A stretch of DNA of 64,000 nucleotides from Roseiarcus sp963758335. GTDB taxonomy: Bacteria > Pseudomonadota > Alphaproteobacteria > Rhizobiales > Beijerinckiaceae. The notes under the pieces were generated by a model that was not told where the DNA came from, made no database searches, and saw nothing but the letters and a program-made list of their open reading frames with translations. Below are positions 18,095-27,715 of this stretch, one piece after another (positions within the stretch are counted from its first letter, which is position 1; each line of letters starts with the position of its first letter). The position numbers and the translations under genes were made by a program. The stretch spans positions 620,001-684,000 of the forward strand of contig CAVWVF010000002.1 in the NCBI GenBank assembly GCA_963758335.1. Reading direction: 5' to 3'.

Positions 18095-18661
18095 ATGGTT
18101 CAGGAGAGGGTTTTCGTTCCGAGGCGGTTCCTCAGCGAGAAGGAGCGGGTGTTGCGGCGGGAGCGCATTTTCGCCCGGCTGCGCGAGGGCTGGGCCTATG
18201 GCGACATCGCCCACGCGGAGAGCTTGTCGAGCAAACGCATCAGCCAGATCGTCAGCAAAACCCTGCAAAGGCGAGCCGTGGACAGCGCCTCGGACCACGC
18301 GATGCTGCAGCTGGCGCGCCTTGAGCCGGCGCTGCAACTCGCCGCGGGCGCGCTCGCCGAGGGCGACGTCGGGGCGATCTCGCACTATCTCAAGCTTCTC
18401 GACCGGCTCGACCGCTACCAGAAGCCCCTAGCGGCCATTGACGTCTACGACGACAAGGCGCGCGAAAGACTGCTCGCCAAGATGAACCGCATCCTCTCCC
18501 GCCTGTATGCCGAAAGGGCCAGGAAGGCCGCGAACGCGGCCGCGGGCATGGACGTGGGCCGGCTGCCGGCCGACGGCATTGGCGGCAGGCCGGCGCAGCA
18601 GCCGGGCGGCGAAAGCGCGAGCCCAACGGGAAACAATTTGGATTCCGGCGTAAGCGCTTGA
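18095..18661 (+). CDS. Small sigma-70-region-4-like HTH protein (paralogue 2)
   Basis: 188 residues, homologous along most of its length to the protein at 17537: HTH region RRERIFARLREGWAYGDIAHAESLSSKRISQIVSKTLQRR, then SDHAMLQLARLEPALQLAAGALAEGDVGAISHYLKLLDRLDRYQ, and a helical tail DDKARERLLAKMNRILSRLYAE. The last 45 residues are Gly/Ala/Pro-rich and probably disordered. The start gives MVQERVFVPRRFL; the immediately preceding AGAGAGGCGAA could serve as ribosome site. Tandem duplication with divergence is evident; role unknown. Confidence 0.7.
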   Translation: MVQERVFVPRRFLSEKERVLRRERIFARLREGWAYGDIAHAESLSSKRISQIVSKTLQRRAVDSASDHAMLQLARLEPALQLAAGALAEGDVGAISHYLKLLDRLDRYQKPLAAIDVYDDKARERLLAKMNRILSRLYAERARKAANAAAGMDVGRLPADGIGGRPAQQPGGESASPTGNNLDSGVSA

Positions 18662-18872
18662 AAAGTCCGGATTCGCGGAAGACTTTTGCTTGGATTGGGC
18701 TTCCCCTGGCTTTGCTCCGGTTGCCGCGGACTTTCGCGGAATTTCCCCCGGCTTGGATCGTCTTACCCCTATGAAAGAATGCGATTTGATCGAACCCATA
18801 TGGTCGCAGCGAGCCTCAGCGAAGCGGTCCAAGCCGCCCATGTCCAATCCCCCGCCTTGCGCCGTGCGCGCT

Positions 18873-21392
18873 CTACCGCACCGGGCAAGGCTCCGCACTC
18901 CAGATCTCGGCCGCATACTCCCGGATGGTGCGGTCGCTCGAGAATTTCCCGGACGCGGCGATGTTGAGAATGACCTTGCGAGCCCAATCGTCGGGCTTGC
19001 GAAAGAGCGCCCAGAGCTCCCCGTCGGCGCGAAGGTAGGACGTCAGGTCCGCCAGGTGCATGAACTGGTCGCCTTGGGTCAGGAGCGCGCCTCGCAGTGG
19101 CTCGAAGATCCTCGGCTCTTCCGGGCTGAAATGATCGGAGAAGATCAAGTCGAGCGCCTTCCGCGTTTCCGGCTCGTTCTGGTAGTGCCAATAGGGGCTG
19201 TACCAGGGGCGGCTGGTGGCGACTTCGCCCGCCGTGAGGCCGAACAGGAAGAAATTCTCTTCCCCCGCCTCCTCGGCCATCTCGATGGTTGCGCCGTCGC
19301 GTGTGCCGAGCGTCAGCGCGCCGTTCATCATGAACTTCATGTTGCTGGTGCCGCTCGCCTCATAGCCGGCCGTGGAAATCTGGTTGGAGACGTCAGCGGC
19401 GGGAATGCAGCGCTCGGCGAGCGTGACATTGTATTCCGGCAGGAACACCACGTTCAGCTTGCCGCGAACCGCGGGATCGCTGTCGATCGTCTGAGCCAGG
19501 TTGTTGATGAACTTGATGATGACTTTCGCCAGTTGATAGGCGGGTGCGGCCTTGCCGGCGAAGAAGAAAGTGCGCGGGGGCAAGTCGAGATTCGGGTTCT
19601 CGCGCAGCCGCTGATAGAGGACGACGATCCTAAGGGCATTGAGCAGCTGCCGCTTGTATTCGTGAATGCGCTTGATCTGGCAATCGAAGATCGTGTCCGG
19701 ATCGACGGAAACGTCCAAATGCCGCTTGACCCAGTCGGCGAAGCGCGCCTTGGAGGCGCGCTGGGCTTTGTGAATATCGGCGCGAAATGCGGCGTCGTTC
19801 GCCAACGGCCGGAGCTTTTGCAATTGCGACAAATCGGCGATCCAGGAGTCGCCGATGGCGGCGGAAATCGTCTCGGCGAGGGAGGGATTCGCCAGTCGAA
19901 GCCAGCGCCTCGGCGTGACCCCGTTGGTCTTGTTGTTGAAGCGTTCGGGAAACGCCTCGGCGAGGTCGCGCACCGTCGTCTTGCGCAGGAGTTGAGAATG
20001 GATCGCGGCCACGCCGTTGGTGCTGTGGGAGCCGACGATCGCCAGATTCGCCATGCGGATCTGCTTTATCTGCCCTTCCTCGACCAGGCTCGTTCGAGCC
20101 GCGCGCCCGGCGTCGCCGGGGAAGCGGGCGCGAATGTCGTCGAGCAGCCGGCGGTTGATCTCGAAGATGATCTCGAGCTGCCGCGGAATGAGGGCCTCCA
20201 TCCACTCGACCGGCCAGCGCTCCAGCGCCTCGGGAAGCAGGGTGTGGTTGGTGTAGGCCAGCGTCCCCCGCGTGATGTCCCAGGCTTCGTCCCAACCCAG
20301 ATGCGCTTCGTCGAGCAGAATTCGCATGAGTTCCGGCACGGCGAGGCTCGGGTGCGTGTCGTTGAGCTGGATGGCGGCCTTCTCGGGCAGCATCCGCCAG
20401 TCGGTATTCAACTCCCGAAACCTCCGAACCGCGTCGGCGAGCGAACAGGCGACAAGGAAATATTCCTGCATCAGGCGGAGTCCGCGGCCCTGGGGGGTGT
20501 GGTCGTCCGGATAAAGGACGCGGGTCAGCAATTCCGCGTTGAGCGCTTCGGCGATCGACGCGACGAAATCGCCGCCGCTGAATCGCTGAAAGTCGAACGC
20601 GTGCGCGGCGGTGGCGCTCCACAGGCGAAGCGTGTTGACCGTCTTGCCGGCGTAACCGATCACTGGCCGGTCATAGGGGATGCCAATGAGGGTCGTCGGT
20701 TCGTTCGGAACCATGCGCAGCGATCCCGCGCGCACCTCAAACGAACAGCCGAATGTCACCTCGACGCTCTCGGTGGGGCGCACGACCTCCCACGGATCGG
20801 GATGGCGCAACCAGTTGTCCGGGCGCTCCTCCTGCCAGCCGTTGCGAATCTTCTGCCGGAAGATGCCATGCTCGTAGCGCAATCCGTAGCCCATCGCCGG
20901 CAACTGCATCGTGGCCATCGAGTCGAGGAAGCAGGCCGCCAGACGGCCGAGGCCGCCATTGCCCAAACCCGCGTCGGGCTCCTCGTGAAGAATTTCCCAC
21001 CACTCATGCCCGTGCTCGTCGAAGGTCTGCTCGACCACCGGATCGAGCATGAGGTTCATGACGTTGTTGCCGAGCGAGCGGCCAATGAGAAACTCGATCG
21101 AGACGTAATAGACCCGCTTCGGATTCTCGCGCGCATAGGTCTCGTCCGTGCGCAGCCAGCGGTCGGAAAGGATGTCTCTCACCGCGCGGGCGGCGGCTTC
21201 GTAGCGTTCGCGCGCATCGGAGGACTTAGGCTCGACGACGTTGTCGAACTTCAAGTGCCGATCATAGAGCGCGTCCGGCCTTCCGGCGAAGCGCGCCGCG
21301 CCGACGCCGTATTGCCGAAGGAGTTGGTCCCCGTCGACGCCGCTGCTCGAACGCTGGTCCGCCTTGTCGAAAGGCTTTGGGTTGCTTTCCAT
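18873..21392 (-). CDS. glgP: Glycogen/maltodextrin phosphorylase
   Basis: 839-residue GT35 phosphorylase releasing glucose-1-phosphate from glycogen. Full family pattern: RVYYVSIEFLIGRSLGNN, EPDAGLGNGGLGRLAACFLDSMAT, QLNDTHPSLAVPELMRIL, NGVTPRRWL, IHEYKRQLLNALR, and the pyridoxal-phosphate lysine in EASGTSNMKFMMNGALTLGTRDGATIEM. The ATG at 21392 (MESNPKPFDKAD) is preferred; farther upstream codons give unrelated residues. It lies on the same strand as ldh and xfp, 306 bp downstream of ldh, so it may have its own promoter. Confidence 0.96.
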   Translation of the reverse strand: MESNPKPFDKADQRSSSGVDGDQLLRQYGVGAARFAGRPDALYDRHLKFDNVVEPKSSDARERYEAAARAVRDILSDRWLRTDETYARENPKRVYYVSIEFLIGRSLGNNVMNLMLDPVVEQTFDEHGHEWWEILHEEPDAGLGNGGLGRLAACFLDSMATMQLPAMGYGLRYEHGIFRQKIRNGWQEERPDNWLRHPDPWEVVRPTESVEVTFGCSFEVRAGSLRMVPNEPTTLIGIPYDRPVIGYAGKTVNTLRLWSATAAHAFDFQRFSGGDFVASIAEALNAELLTRVLYPDDHTPQGRGLRLMQEYFLVACSLADAVRRFRELNTDWRMLPEKAAIQLNDTHPSLAVPELMRILLDEAHLGWDEAWDITRGTLAYTNHTLLPEALERWPVEWMEALIPRQLEIIFEINRRLLDDIRARFPGDAGRAARTSLVEEGQIKQIRMANLAIVGSHSTNGVAAIHSQLLRKTTVRDLAEAFPERFNNKTNGVTPRRWLRLANPSLAETISAAIGDSWIADLSQLQKLRPLANDAAFRADIHKAQRASKARFADWVKRHLDVSVDPDTIFDCQIKRIHEYKRQLLNALRIVVLYQRLRENPNLDLPPRTFFFAGKAAPAYQLAKVIIKFINNLAQTIDSDPAVRGKLNVVFLPEYNVTLAERCIPAADVSNQISTAGYEASGTSNMKFMMNGALTLGTRDGATIEMAEEAGEENFFLFGLTAGEVATSRPWYSPYWHYQNEPETRKALDLIFSDHFSPEEPRIFEPLRGALLTQGDQFMHLADLTSYLRADGELWALFRKPDDWARKVILNIAASGKFSSDRTIREYAAEIWSAEPCPVR

Positions 21393-21698
21393 CGCTCCGC
21401 CCTCGTTTCCTATTCTGCCCTTTGACGCCGCAATAGTGATAGCCCATGCGGATCTTGGCGCCCACGTAGCGGGAGTCATTTTCCTGGCTACACGTGGTGA
21501 CAATGATGCTAATTTGAGCCAACAACGACGTTGATAGCGTCTCCTCGTGACGCCTCGGCGACGCAATTTTGGGGCGCCGACGTTGGCCCCAACATTGCGC
21601 CGCGTCGAAGCCGCCGTCCGCATAACCCAATTCGCGTGCAGGAATGGCGCTTGCTTGGACGGCTGCGAGCCGCTCCCGCTCTGCCAATGCGAGACTGT
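21393..21698. other. Intergenic spacer, no gene recognised
   Basis: 306 bp between glgP and ldh, both transcribed leftwards. I see no convincing reading frame. It probably holds the glgP promoter and the ldh 3' end; no strong terminator hairpin was identified. Confidence 0.4.
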
Positions 21699-22640
21699 TC
21701 AGAAGCGCACCCCTTCCACCGCCTCCTTCAATATCTCGGCGCTCCGCTTTAGCGCGGCGCGCTCCGCAGCGTCGAGTTTTGGTGTGAGAGTCCTCACGAT
21801 ACCGTCCGCCCCTAGCACGCGCGGCAGGGACAGGGCCACATCGCGCACGCCTTGGCATTCCGCCGTCAACATGGAGCAGGTGATCAACGCCCGCTCGTCA
21901 CCCTGAATGACCTGCGCCATCTGGGCAAGGCCGGCGCCGACGCCAAACCAAGTCGCTCCTTTGCCCTGGATGATAGTGTAGGCGGCTCGGCGAACCGCAG
22001 CATCAATGCGGCCGCGGTCGGCTTCCGTCAGTTCCCGCCCCATCTGGCGGGCGGCCTCCGCCACCGATAGATTGCCGGCCATTGCGCCCGACCAGTGCAA
22101 AACCTGGCTGTCGCCATGTTCGCCTAGCACGCGGGCATCGATATACGCTGGGTTGATTCCCAGATGTGCAGCGAGCAGCGTGCGGAACCGGGCCGAGTCG
22201 AGGATCGTACCGGACCCGATCACACGTTCCGGTGCGACCCCTTGGCGGCCGGCGAGGACGGTCACAATCTGGGTCATGACGTCGAGCGGATTGGTCGCCA
22301 CCAGAAAGATAGGGTCCGCTACCGCCGCTAGCACCGCCGGCACGATCCCTGCGAAGATTTCGGCATTGCGCGACAGTAGGTCCAATCGGGTCTCTCCAGG
22401 CCTCTGATTGGCCCCGGCCGCAAGCACAACGACACGCGCGCCGTCGAGATCGGCCGACTCCCCAGGGCGAACCCGGAGGGGATCCGCAAGAGCCGCGGCG
22501 TCCAGAATGTCGCGTGCTTGGGCCACCGCCAGATCTGGATTGCGGTCGACAAGCATGATCTCTGAACCGACCCCACGCATCATCATCGCGTAAGCGGCGG
22601 TAGCGCCGACCTGTCCGGCGCCGACGATCCCGATCTTCAC
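21699..22640 (-). CDS. ldh: L-lactate dehydrogenase
   Basis: 313-residue NAD-dependent LDH/MDH-family enzyme. N-terminal NAD loop IGIVGAGQVGATAAYAMMM; the active-site loop reads GANQRPGETRLDLL, with glutamine at the residue that decides substrate (glutamine in lactate, arginine in malate dehydrogenases). NPLDVMTQ, GSGTILDSARFR and the catalytic histidine motif LGEHGDSQV are intact. It probably reduces pyruvate to lactate. It lies 133 bp downstream of phosphoketolase on the same strand and upstream of glgP, which fits fermentation of stored glycogen. Confidence 0.9.
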   Translation of the reverse strand: MKIGIVGAGQVGATAAYAMMMRGVGSEIMLVDRNPDLAVAQARDILDAAALADPLRVRPGESADLDGARVVVLAAGANQRPGETRLDLLSRNAEIFAGIVPAVLAAVADPIFLVATNPLDVMTQIVTVLAGRQGVAPERVIGSGTILDSARFRTLLAAHLGINPAYIDARVLGEHGDSQVLHWSGAMAGNLSVAEAARQMGRELTEADRGRIDAAVRRAAYTIIQGKGATWFGVGAGLAQMAQVIQGDERALITCSMLTAECQGVRDVALSLPRVLGADGIVRTLTPKLDAAERAALKRSAEILKEAVEGVRF

Positions 22641-22772
22641 GCTGTTCCTTCTTCGACCACCAGTTTGTCGAACCCAGTCGCATTCTCACAGGTCCACATA
22701 CGTCCGGACATGACAGAGCCCTCCGATGCACAGACACTGATCACCGTCTCCCCAACGCCAAGCGGCTCCAGC

Positions 22773-25184
22773 TCACACATTGTCGCCGCCCGTCGACATC
22801 GCATCGGGGGCCGCCTTCGCCGCCTGGCCGCCCCAGACCCAATCCTTGATCTCGGGCATGTCGTCGCCGGTGCGGCGGATATATTGCTTGTGGTCGATCA
22901 GCTTGTCGCGCAGCGCCTGCTTGGCGTAGGCGGCGCGCTGGGCGAGGCCCGGCACCCGGTCAATCACGTCCATGACCAGATGAAACCGGTCGATATCGTT
23001 CATGACGCACATGTCGAAGGGCGTCGTCGTCGTCCCCTCCTCCTTATAGCCGCGCACGTGGAAATTGTCGTGGCCGTGCCGCCGGTAGGTCAGTCGGTGA
23101 ATCAGCCACGGGTAGCCGTGGAAAGCGAAGATGACGGGTTTGTTGGTCGTAAACAGCGCGTCGAAGTCGCGGTCGTCGAGCCCGTGCGGATGCTCGATCG
23201 GCGGTTGAAGCACCATCAGGTCGACGATGTTGATGACGCGGACCTTCAAGTCCGGCGCATAATGGCGCAAAAGGTCGACCGCGGCGAGCGTCTCGATCGT
23301 CGGCACGTCGCCGCAGCAGGCCATCACCACGTCCGGCTCACCGCCAAAGTCGTTGCTCGCCCACGCCCAGATGCCGAGTCCGGCGGTGCAGTGCTTGATC
23401 GCTTCGTCCATGGTCAGCCATTGCGGCGACGGCTGCTTGCCCGCGACGACGAGGTTCACGTAATTGCGGCTCTTCAGGCAATGATCGGTCACCGACAGGA
23501 GACAGTTGGCGTCCGGCGGCAGGTAGACCCGCACGACTTCCGCCTTCTTGTTGATCACATGATCGATGAATCCGGGGTCCTGGTGGGAAAAGCCGTTGTG
23601 GTCCTGTCGCCAGACGAGGCTGGACAGGAGATAGTTGAGCGAGGCGATCGGCCTGCGCCACTCGATCTCGCGGCACACCTTCAGCCATTTGGCGTGCTGG
23701 TTGAACATGGAATCGACGATGTGGATGAAGGCCTCGTAGCAGGAAAAGAAGCCGTGCCGGCCGGTCAGCAGATAGCCTTCGAGCCAGCCTTGGCACTGGT
23801 GCTCGCTCAGCATCTCCATGACGCGGCCGTCCGCCGCGAGGTGGTCGTCGTACGAGACCGTCTCTGCGACCCAGGCGCGGTTCGTCACCTCGAGCACGTC
23901 CTGCCAGCGGTTGGAATTGAACTCGTCGGGGCTGAACAGGCGGAAATTGCGCGACTCCATGTTGAGCTTCATCACGTCGCGCAGATAGTCCCCCATCACC
24001 CGCGTCGCCTCGGCGGTCGCCGAGCCGGGCGAAGCGACCTCGACCGCGTAGTCGCGGAAGTCGGGCAGCCTGAGATCACGGAGGAGCGAGCCTCCGTTTG
24101 TGTGCGGATTGGCGCTCATCCGGCGCACGCCCGACGGCGCGAGGGCGGTCAGTTCGGCTTTCAGGCGGCCGGTCGCGTCGAACAGCTCCTCGGGCCGGTA
24201 GCTCTTCATCCAGGCTTCGAGGATGCGTACGTGCTCCGGATGGCCCCGCATCTCGCTCATCGGCACCTGATGAGAGCGCCAGTAGCCTTCCTCCCGCTTG
24301 CCGTCGATCTCCTTCGGGCAGGTCCAGCCTTTCGGCGTGCGCATGACGATCATCGGCCAGACGGGCCGCTTGGAGAAGCCGTTGGCGCGCGCGTCATGCT
24401 GGATGCGCCGGATGTCGCCGATCACCTTCTCCAGCATCGCCGCCATGAGCTCGTGCATCGTCTTCGGGTCGTCGCCCTCGACGAAGTGCGGCGCATAGCC
24501 ATAGCCCCGCATCAGGGCTTCGAGCTCCTCGTGCGGGATGCGCGCGAGCACTGTGGGGTTGGCGATCTTGTAGCCGTTGAGATGCAGGATCGGCAGAACG
24601 GCGCCGTCGCGCACGGGACTGAGAAACTTGTTGGAATGCCAGCTCGTCGCGAGCGGCCCCGTCTCCGCCTCGCCGTCGCCGATCACGCAGGCGACGATGA
24701 GGTCGGGGTTGTCGAAGGCCGCGCCATGGGCGTGCGACATCGAATAGCCCAGTTCGCCGCCCTCGTGGATCGAACCCGGCGTCTCCGGCGCGACGTGGCT
24801 CGGGATGCCGCCGGGGAACGAGAACTGGGTGAAGAGCCGCTTCATCCCCTCCTCGTCCTGCGAGACGTTGGGATAGACCCCGCTGTAGGTGCCCTCCAGA
24901 TAGGCGTTGGCGACCAGCCCCGGCCCGCCGTGGCCGGGACCGGCGATGTAGATCATGTCGAGGTCGAGCTTCTTGATCAGCCGGTTGAGATGGACGTAGA
25001 TGAAGTTGAGGCCGGGCGTCGTGCCCCAATGTCCGAGCAGACGCGGCTTGATGTGGTCCTCCGACAACGGGACGTTCAAAAGCGGGTTATCGAACAGATA
25101 AATCTGGCCGACCGACAGGTAGTTGGCGGCGCGCCAGTAGGCGTCGATCAGCGCGCTCTCCTTGTCCGACAATACGTTCGCCAT
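22773..25184 (-). CDS. xfp: Xylulose-5-phosphate/fructose-6-phosphate phosphoketolase
   Basis: 803-residue thiamine-diphosphate enzyme that splits xylulose-5-P (and usually fructose-6-P) to acetyl phosphate plus an aldose phosphate. Typical motifs: GHWGTTPGLNFIYVHLNRLIKK, AGPGHGGPGLVANAYLEGTYS, the ThDP-binding GDGEAETGPLATSWHSNKF, QDHNGFSHQDPGF and FAFHGYPWLIHRLTYRR. A strong ribosome site AGGAGG (25190-25196) precedes the ATG at 25184. Acetate kinase or phosphotransacetylase is not seen nearby. Forms a carbohydrate-dissimilation group with ldh and glgP. Confidence 0.96.
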   Translation of the reverse strand: MANVLSDKESALIDAYWRAANYLSVGQIYLFDNPLLNVPLSEDHIKPRLLGHWGTTPGLNFIYVHLNRLIKKLDLDMIYIAGPGHGGPGLVANAYLEGTYSGVYPNVSQDEEGMKRLFTQFSFPGGIPSHVAPETPGSIHEGGELGYSMSHAHGAAFDNPDLIVACVIGDGEAETGPLATSWHSNKFLSPVRDGAVLPILHLNGYKIANPTVLARIPHEELEALMRGYGYAPHFVEGDDPKTMHELMAAMLEKVIGDIRRIQHDARANGFSKRPVWPMIVMRTPKGWTCPKEIDGKREEGYWRSHQVPMSEMRGHPEHVRILEAWMKSYRPEELFDATGRLKAELTALAPSGVRRMSANPHTNGGSLLRDLRLPDFRDYAVEVASPGSATAEATRVMGDYLRDVMKLNMESRNFRLFSPDEFNSNRWQDVLEVTNRAWVAETVSYDDHLAADGRVMEMLSEHQCQGWLEGYLLTGRHGFFSCYEAFIHIVDSMFNQHAKWLKVCREIEWRRPIASLNYLLSSLVWRQDHNGFSHQDPGFIDHVINKKAEVVRVYLPPDANCLLSVTDHCLKSRNYVNLVVAGKQPSPQWLTMDEAIKHCTAGLGIWAWASNDFGGEPDVVMACCGDVPTIETLAAVDLLRHYAPDLKVRVINIVDLMVLQPPIEHPHGLDDRDFDALFTTNKPVIFAFHGYPWLIHRLTYRRHGHDNFHVRGYKEEGTTTTPFDMCVMNDIDRFHLVMDVIDRVPGLAQRAAYAKQALRDKLIDHKQYIRRTGDDMPEIKDWVWGGQAAKAAPDAMSTGGDNV

Positions 25185-25226
25185 TCTGAGCCTCCTTTCG
25201 GGTCGAATTCCGCCGGGCCGCAACGC

Positions 25227-25472
25227 CTAGCTGGTCTTGCGGCCCGGTTTGAAGTCATGCTCGAGCCGCTCCAGCTCCGCCTTGGGATCAGGCGCGCTTT
25301 CGAGCTCCCAGCGGGCCCGCATCCAGTGGTCGAGCGCGCGCCCGTCCGGCTTGCCCTCCTCGACCCAGATCTCGTGGACGCGCTGCCGGATGCGATGCTG
25401 CTCGGGATCGGGCCCGGGGCGCTCGGCCCCGGCTTTGGGCCGCGCGCCCTCGCGGTGCGGCTCCTGTCCCAC
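25227..25472 (-). CDS. DUF2934 family small protein
   Basis: 81 residues. The centre (HRIRQRVHEIWVEEGKPDGRALDHWMRARWELE) matches DUF2934, a short domain common in rhizobia and methylotrophs, of unknown function. N- and C-termini are charged and low-complexity. It lies 43 bp upstream of xfp on the same strand and may be cotranscribed with it. Confidence 0.75.
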   Translation of the reverse strand: MGQEPHREGARPKAGAERPGPDPEQHRIRQRVHEIWVEEGKPDGRALDHWMRARWELESAPDPKAELERLEHDFKPGRKTS

Positions 25473-25687
25473 GAGCGTCTCCTCCGTCGCCTTGATTTAC
25501 GGCTTTCGCGCCGATCAAACTGTGCCAGTTCGATGACATTAGAGCGACGGCCGCAGTCCGTCCAGCCGAAGGCGTTCCGGCGGCCAGTCTTCCATTGCGC
25601 GGACACGAAAACTCCGCTCAACTGGCGCCGACGCCGGCGGCAAGACCCGACACTTCGACAAGACTCGGCGCTTGACGGGAGCGAGAC

Positions 25688-27010
25688 ATGGCGGACGACA
25701 TCGAGGCGCGGACGCTGACGAGGGTCGCGTGGCGGTTCATCCCTTTCCTCATCGTCTGCTATTTCGTCGCCTATCTCGACCGGGTGAACGTCGGCTTCGC
25801 CAAGCTGACGATGGACGCCGACCTGAAACTCTCGGAGACGGCGTTCGGCTTCGGCGCCGGCGTGTTCTTCCTCGCCTATTTCCTGTTCGAGGTGCCCTCC
25901 AACATCATCCTGGACAAGGTCGGCGCGCGCCGCTGGATCGCCCGCATCATGCTCAGCTGGGGCGTCATTTCCGGCGCGATGGCCTTCATCCCCGGAATTT
26001 CGCAAGCGACCGGGATCAGCGCCGAGCACACGTTCTATCTGCTGCGGATCCTGCTCGGCTTCGCCGAAGCCGGGTTCTTTCCTGGCATCATCTTTTTCCT
26101 CACCCTGTGGTTCCCCGCCGCCTACCGGGCGCGCATCGTCGGCTATTTCATGGCGGCGATCCCGCTCTCCTCCGCGCTCGGCTCGCCGGTCTCGGCCGCG
26201 CTCCTCGGCCTCGACGGCGCTTGGGGCTTCAGGGGCTGGCAATGGCTCTTCATCGTCGAGGCCCTGCCCTCGATCCTGCTCGCCGTCGTCACCTTCTTCT
26301 ACCTCACCGACCGGCCGGCGGACGCGAACTGGCTCGATGAGCAAAGCCGCAGGTGGCTCATGCGGCGCCTCGCGCTCGAGGACACGCGGCGCGAGCATGT
26401 CTCTCCAGCGAGCGCGCTTGCGAGCCTCACCGATTATCGGGTGCTGGCGCTGTCGCTCGTCTATTTCGGCAATGTCGCCTGCCTCTACGGCGTCAGCTTC
26501 TGGCTGCCGACGATCGTCAAGGGTTTTGGCGTTTCGATCGCCATGACCGGCTGGATCGCCGCCATTCCCTATGTCGTGGCTTTCCTCGGCATGGTCTGGT
26601 GGGGCCTCCGCTCCGACCAGAAGGGGGAGCGCACGCTCCATCTCGCCATCGCCCTGGCGATCGCGGCGATCGGCGTCGGTGGCTCGGCCTTTCTCGCCGA
26701 TCCGCTGGCGAAGATGATCGCGCTGAGTCTTGGCGCTTTTGGCGTCTACGCCGCGCTGCCGATCTTCTGGACCCTCCCGACCGCGTTCCTCGCTGGGGCG
26801 GCGGTCGCGCCCGGGATCGCTGCGATCAACTCTATCGGCAATCTTTCGGGCTATTTCGGCCCCTACGTGATGGGCTGGATCAAGGACGCGACCGGCGGAT
26901 TCGCCTGGGGCCTGGTGACGATCGCCGCCTGCGCGGTGATTGCGCTGCTCATCACGCTGGCGCTCGGCCACGACGAGAAACTGGAGCGCGCCCCCGAGGC
27001 GGCGGAATGA
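25688..27010 (+). CDS. MFS transporter, anion:cation symporter (ACS) type
   Basis: 440-residue major facilitator protein with 12 predicted helices. Early residues RFIPFLIVCYFVAYLDRVNVGFAKLTM and FEVPSNIILDKVGARRWIARI are the signature of the ACS branch (tartrate, phthalate, glucarate-type organic anion symporters). A central cytoplasmic loop spans about residues 210-240. The exact substrate is not readable. Only 17 bp separate it from the cupin start at 27028, so the two were probably one operon. Confidence 0.88.
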   Translation: MADDIEARTLTRVAWRFIPFLIVCYFVAYLDRVNVGFAKLTMDADLKLSETAFGFGAGVFFLAYFLFEVPSNIILDKVGARRWIARIMLSWGVISGAMAFIPGISQATGISAEHTFYLLRILLGFAEAGFFPGIIFFLTLWFPAAYRARIVGYFMAAIPLSSALGSPVSAALLGLDGAWGFRGWQWLFIVEALPSILLAVVTFFYLTDRPADANWLDEQSRRWLMRRLALEDTRREHVSPASALASLTDYRVLALSLVYFGNVACLYGVSFWLPTIVKGFGVSIAMTGWIAAIPYVVAFLGMVWWGLRSDQKGERTLHLAIALAIAAIGVGGSAFLADPLAKMIALSLGAFGVYAALPIFWTLPTAFLAGAAVAPGIAAINSIGNLSGYFGPYVMGWIKDATGGFAWGLVTIAACAVIALLITLALGHDEKLERAPEAAE

Positions 27011-27027
27011 CCACAGGAGGAACATCC

Positions 27028-27216
27028 ATGCTGACGCGACGCACTTTTGCCGTCTGCGCCTTGTGCGCGGCCGGCGGATTTCTCGCGACCGGGGTCGAGG
27101 CTGAGCAGGCGCCGCCCGCGGGCTTGAAGCGGACGCTTCTCAAAGAGACCGACGGCCCGACGCCGGGTTTCGTCACCGTCGAGATGAAGGTCGAGATCGA
27201 GCCCGGGGTGCTCGCC
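27028..27216 (+). pseudogene. Cupin-domain protein, N-terminal half
   Basis: After a good ribosome site (AGGAGG, 27015-27020) the ATG at 27028 opens a twin-arginine-like signal peptide (MLTRRTFAVCALCAAGGFLATG) followed by LKRTLLKETDGPTPGFVTVEMKVEIEPGVLA, the usual front of small exported cupins. Homology stops at about 27216; the frame then runs on as unrelated DLVPHPKRRR to 27297. The missing half lies inverted at 27496-27715. Confidence 0.7.
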
Positions 27217-27360
27217 GACCTTGTTCCGCACCCCAAGCGCCGGCGGCCTCGGCGTAGCGCGCCGCAGGCGGGCGAGGTCGGCGCCGGGCAGCCATGATGG
27301 AGATAGATTTGCCAGCCCCGAAAGTCGAGCCAACGTCCCTTTTCCCTTTCGCTCTAAGTC

Positions 27361-27400
27361 CTTGAAAAAGCTCAAAACGGCAATGGGCAGGCCTTGTAAC
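27361..27400 (-). repeat. Dispersed repeat core shared with the 44-45 kb element
   Basis: Minus-strand reading gives TTACAAGGCCTGCCCATTGC and CGTTTTGAGCTTTTTCAAGG. Near-identical sequence occurs on the plus strand at about 44346-44381 and 45061-45097 inside the tandem element. It lies within the inverted segment beside the third HTH gene. Confidence 0.6.
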
Positions 27401-27495
27401 GAGTTGGCATGGATGCACCGTTGGCGCGCCCCGTCCGCTGCTTTGCGCCGGCGCAGTGATCGGCGCCACGTGTCTTAACAGACCGGTCGCAGGCT

Positions 27496-27715
27496 TCACG
27501 CCGGCGAGGCGAGCGGCTTGCCCTTCTCGACCACATAGGTCGCGGCGATGACGGTCTTCGCCGGCCCGTTCTCGCCGCTGTGCGGCACGCCGGTCGGAAC
27601 CTGATAGCCGTCGCCGGCCTTGAGAGTCGCCGTCCCCACTCCGTCGATCGCAAGCTCGGTTCCGCCCTCGACGACATAGCCGGATTCCACGCCCGGATGG
27701 GTGTGCCGCGCGATC
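27496..27715 (-). pseudogene. Cupin-domain protein, C-terminal half (inverted)
   Basis: Minus-strand frame IARHTHPGVESGYVVEGGTELAID, then GDGYQVPTGVPHSGENGP and KTVIAATYVVEKGKPLASPA to a stop at 27496. The HxHPGxExGYVVEG and P-x-G-x-x-H motifs are the two metal-binding cupin motifs. Without its own start or signal peptide it cannot be made as an exported cupin; it completes the fragment at 27028. Confidence 0.7.

Larger units (their letters stand above)
27217..27715. other. Inverted segment carrying the cupin 3' half
   Basis: Flipping this stretch of about 500 bp reunites the cupin halves (EPGVL then ARHTHPGVESGYVVEGG) and gives the neighbouring HTH gene a different end (DLVPHPKRRRPRRSAPQAG, then TGA at the 27297 end). 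A 7-bp inverted repeat lies at the borders: TCGCCGA at about 27212 and TCGGCGA at about 27714. The cupin joint is off by one base if recombination used exactly that repeat, so a few bases changed during or after the event. Confidence 0.55.

Noticed and set aside
18690..21425. 911-codon open frame opposite glycogen phosphorylase
   Set aside because: Antisense shadow of glgP; no conserved motifs of its own.
22665..25718. 1017-codon open frame on the plus strand opposite phosphoketolase
   Set aside because: Antisense shadow of the conserved phosphoketolase gene; its translation is rich in Arg, His, Asp and Val as expected for such shadows.
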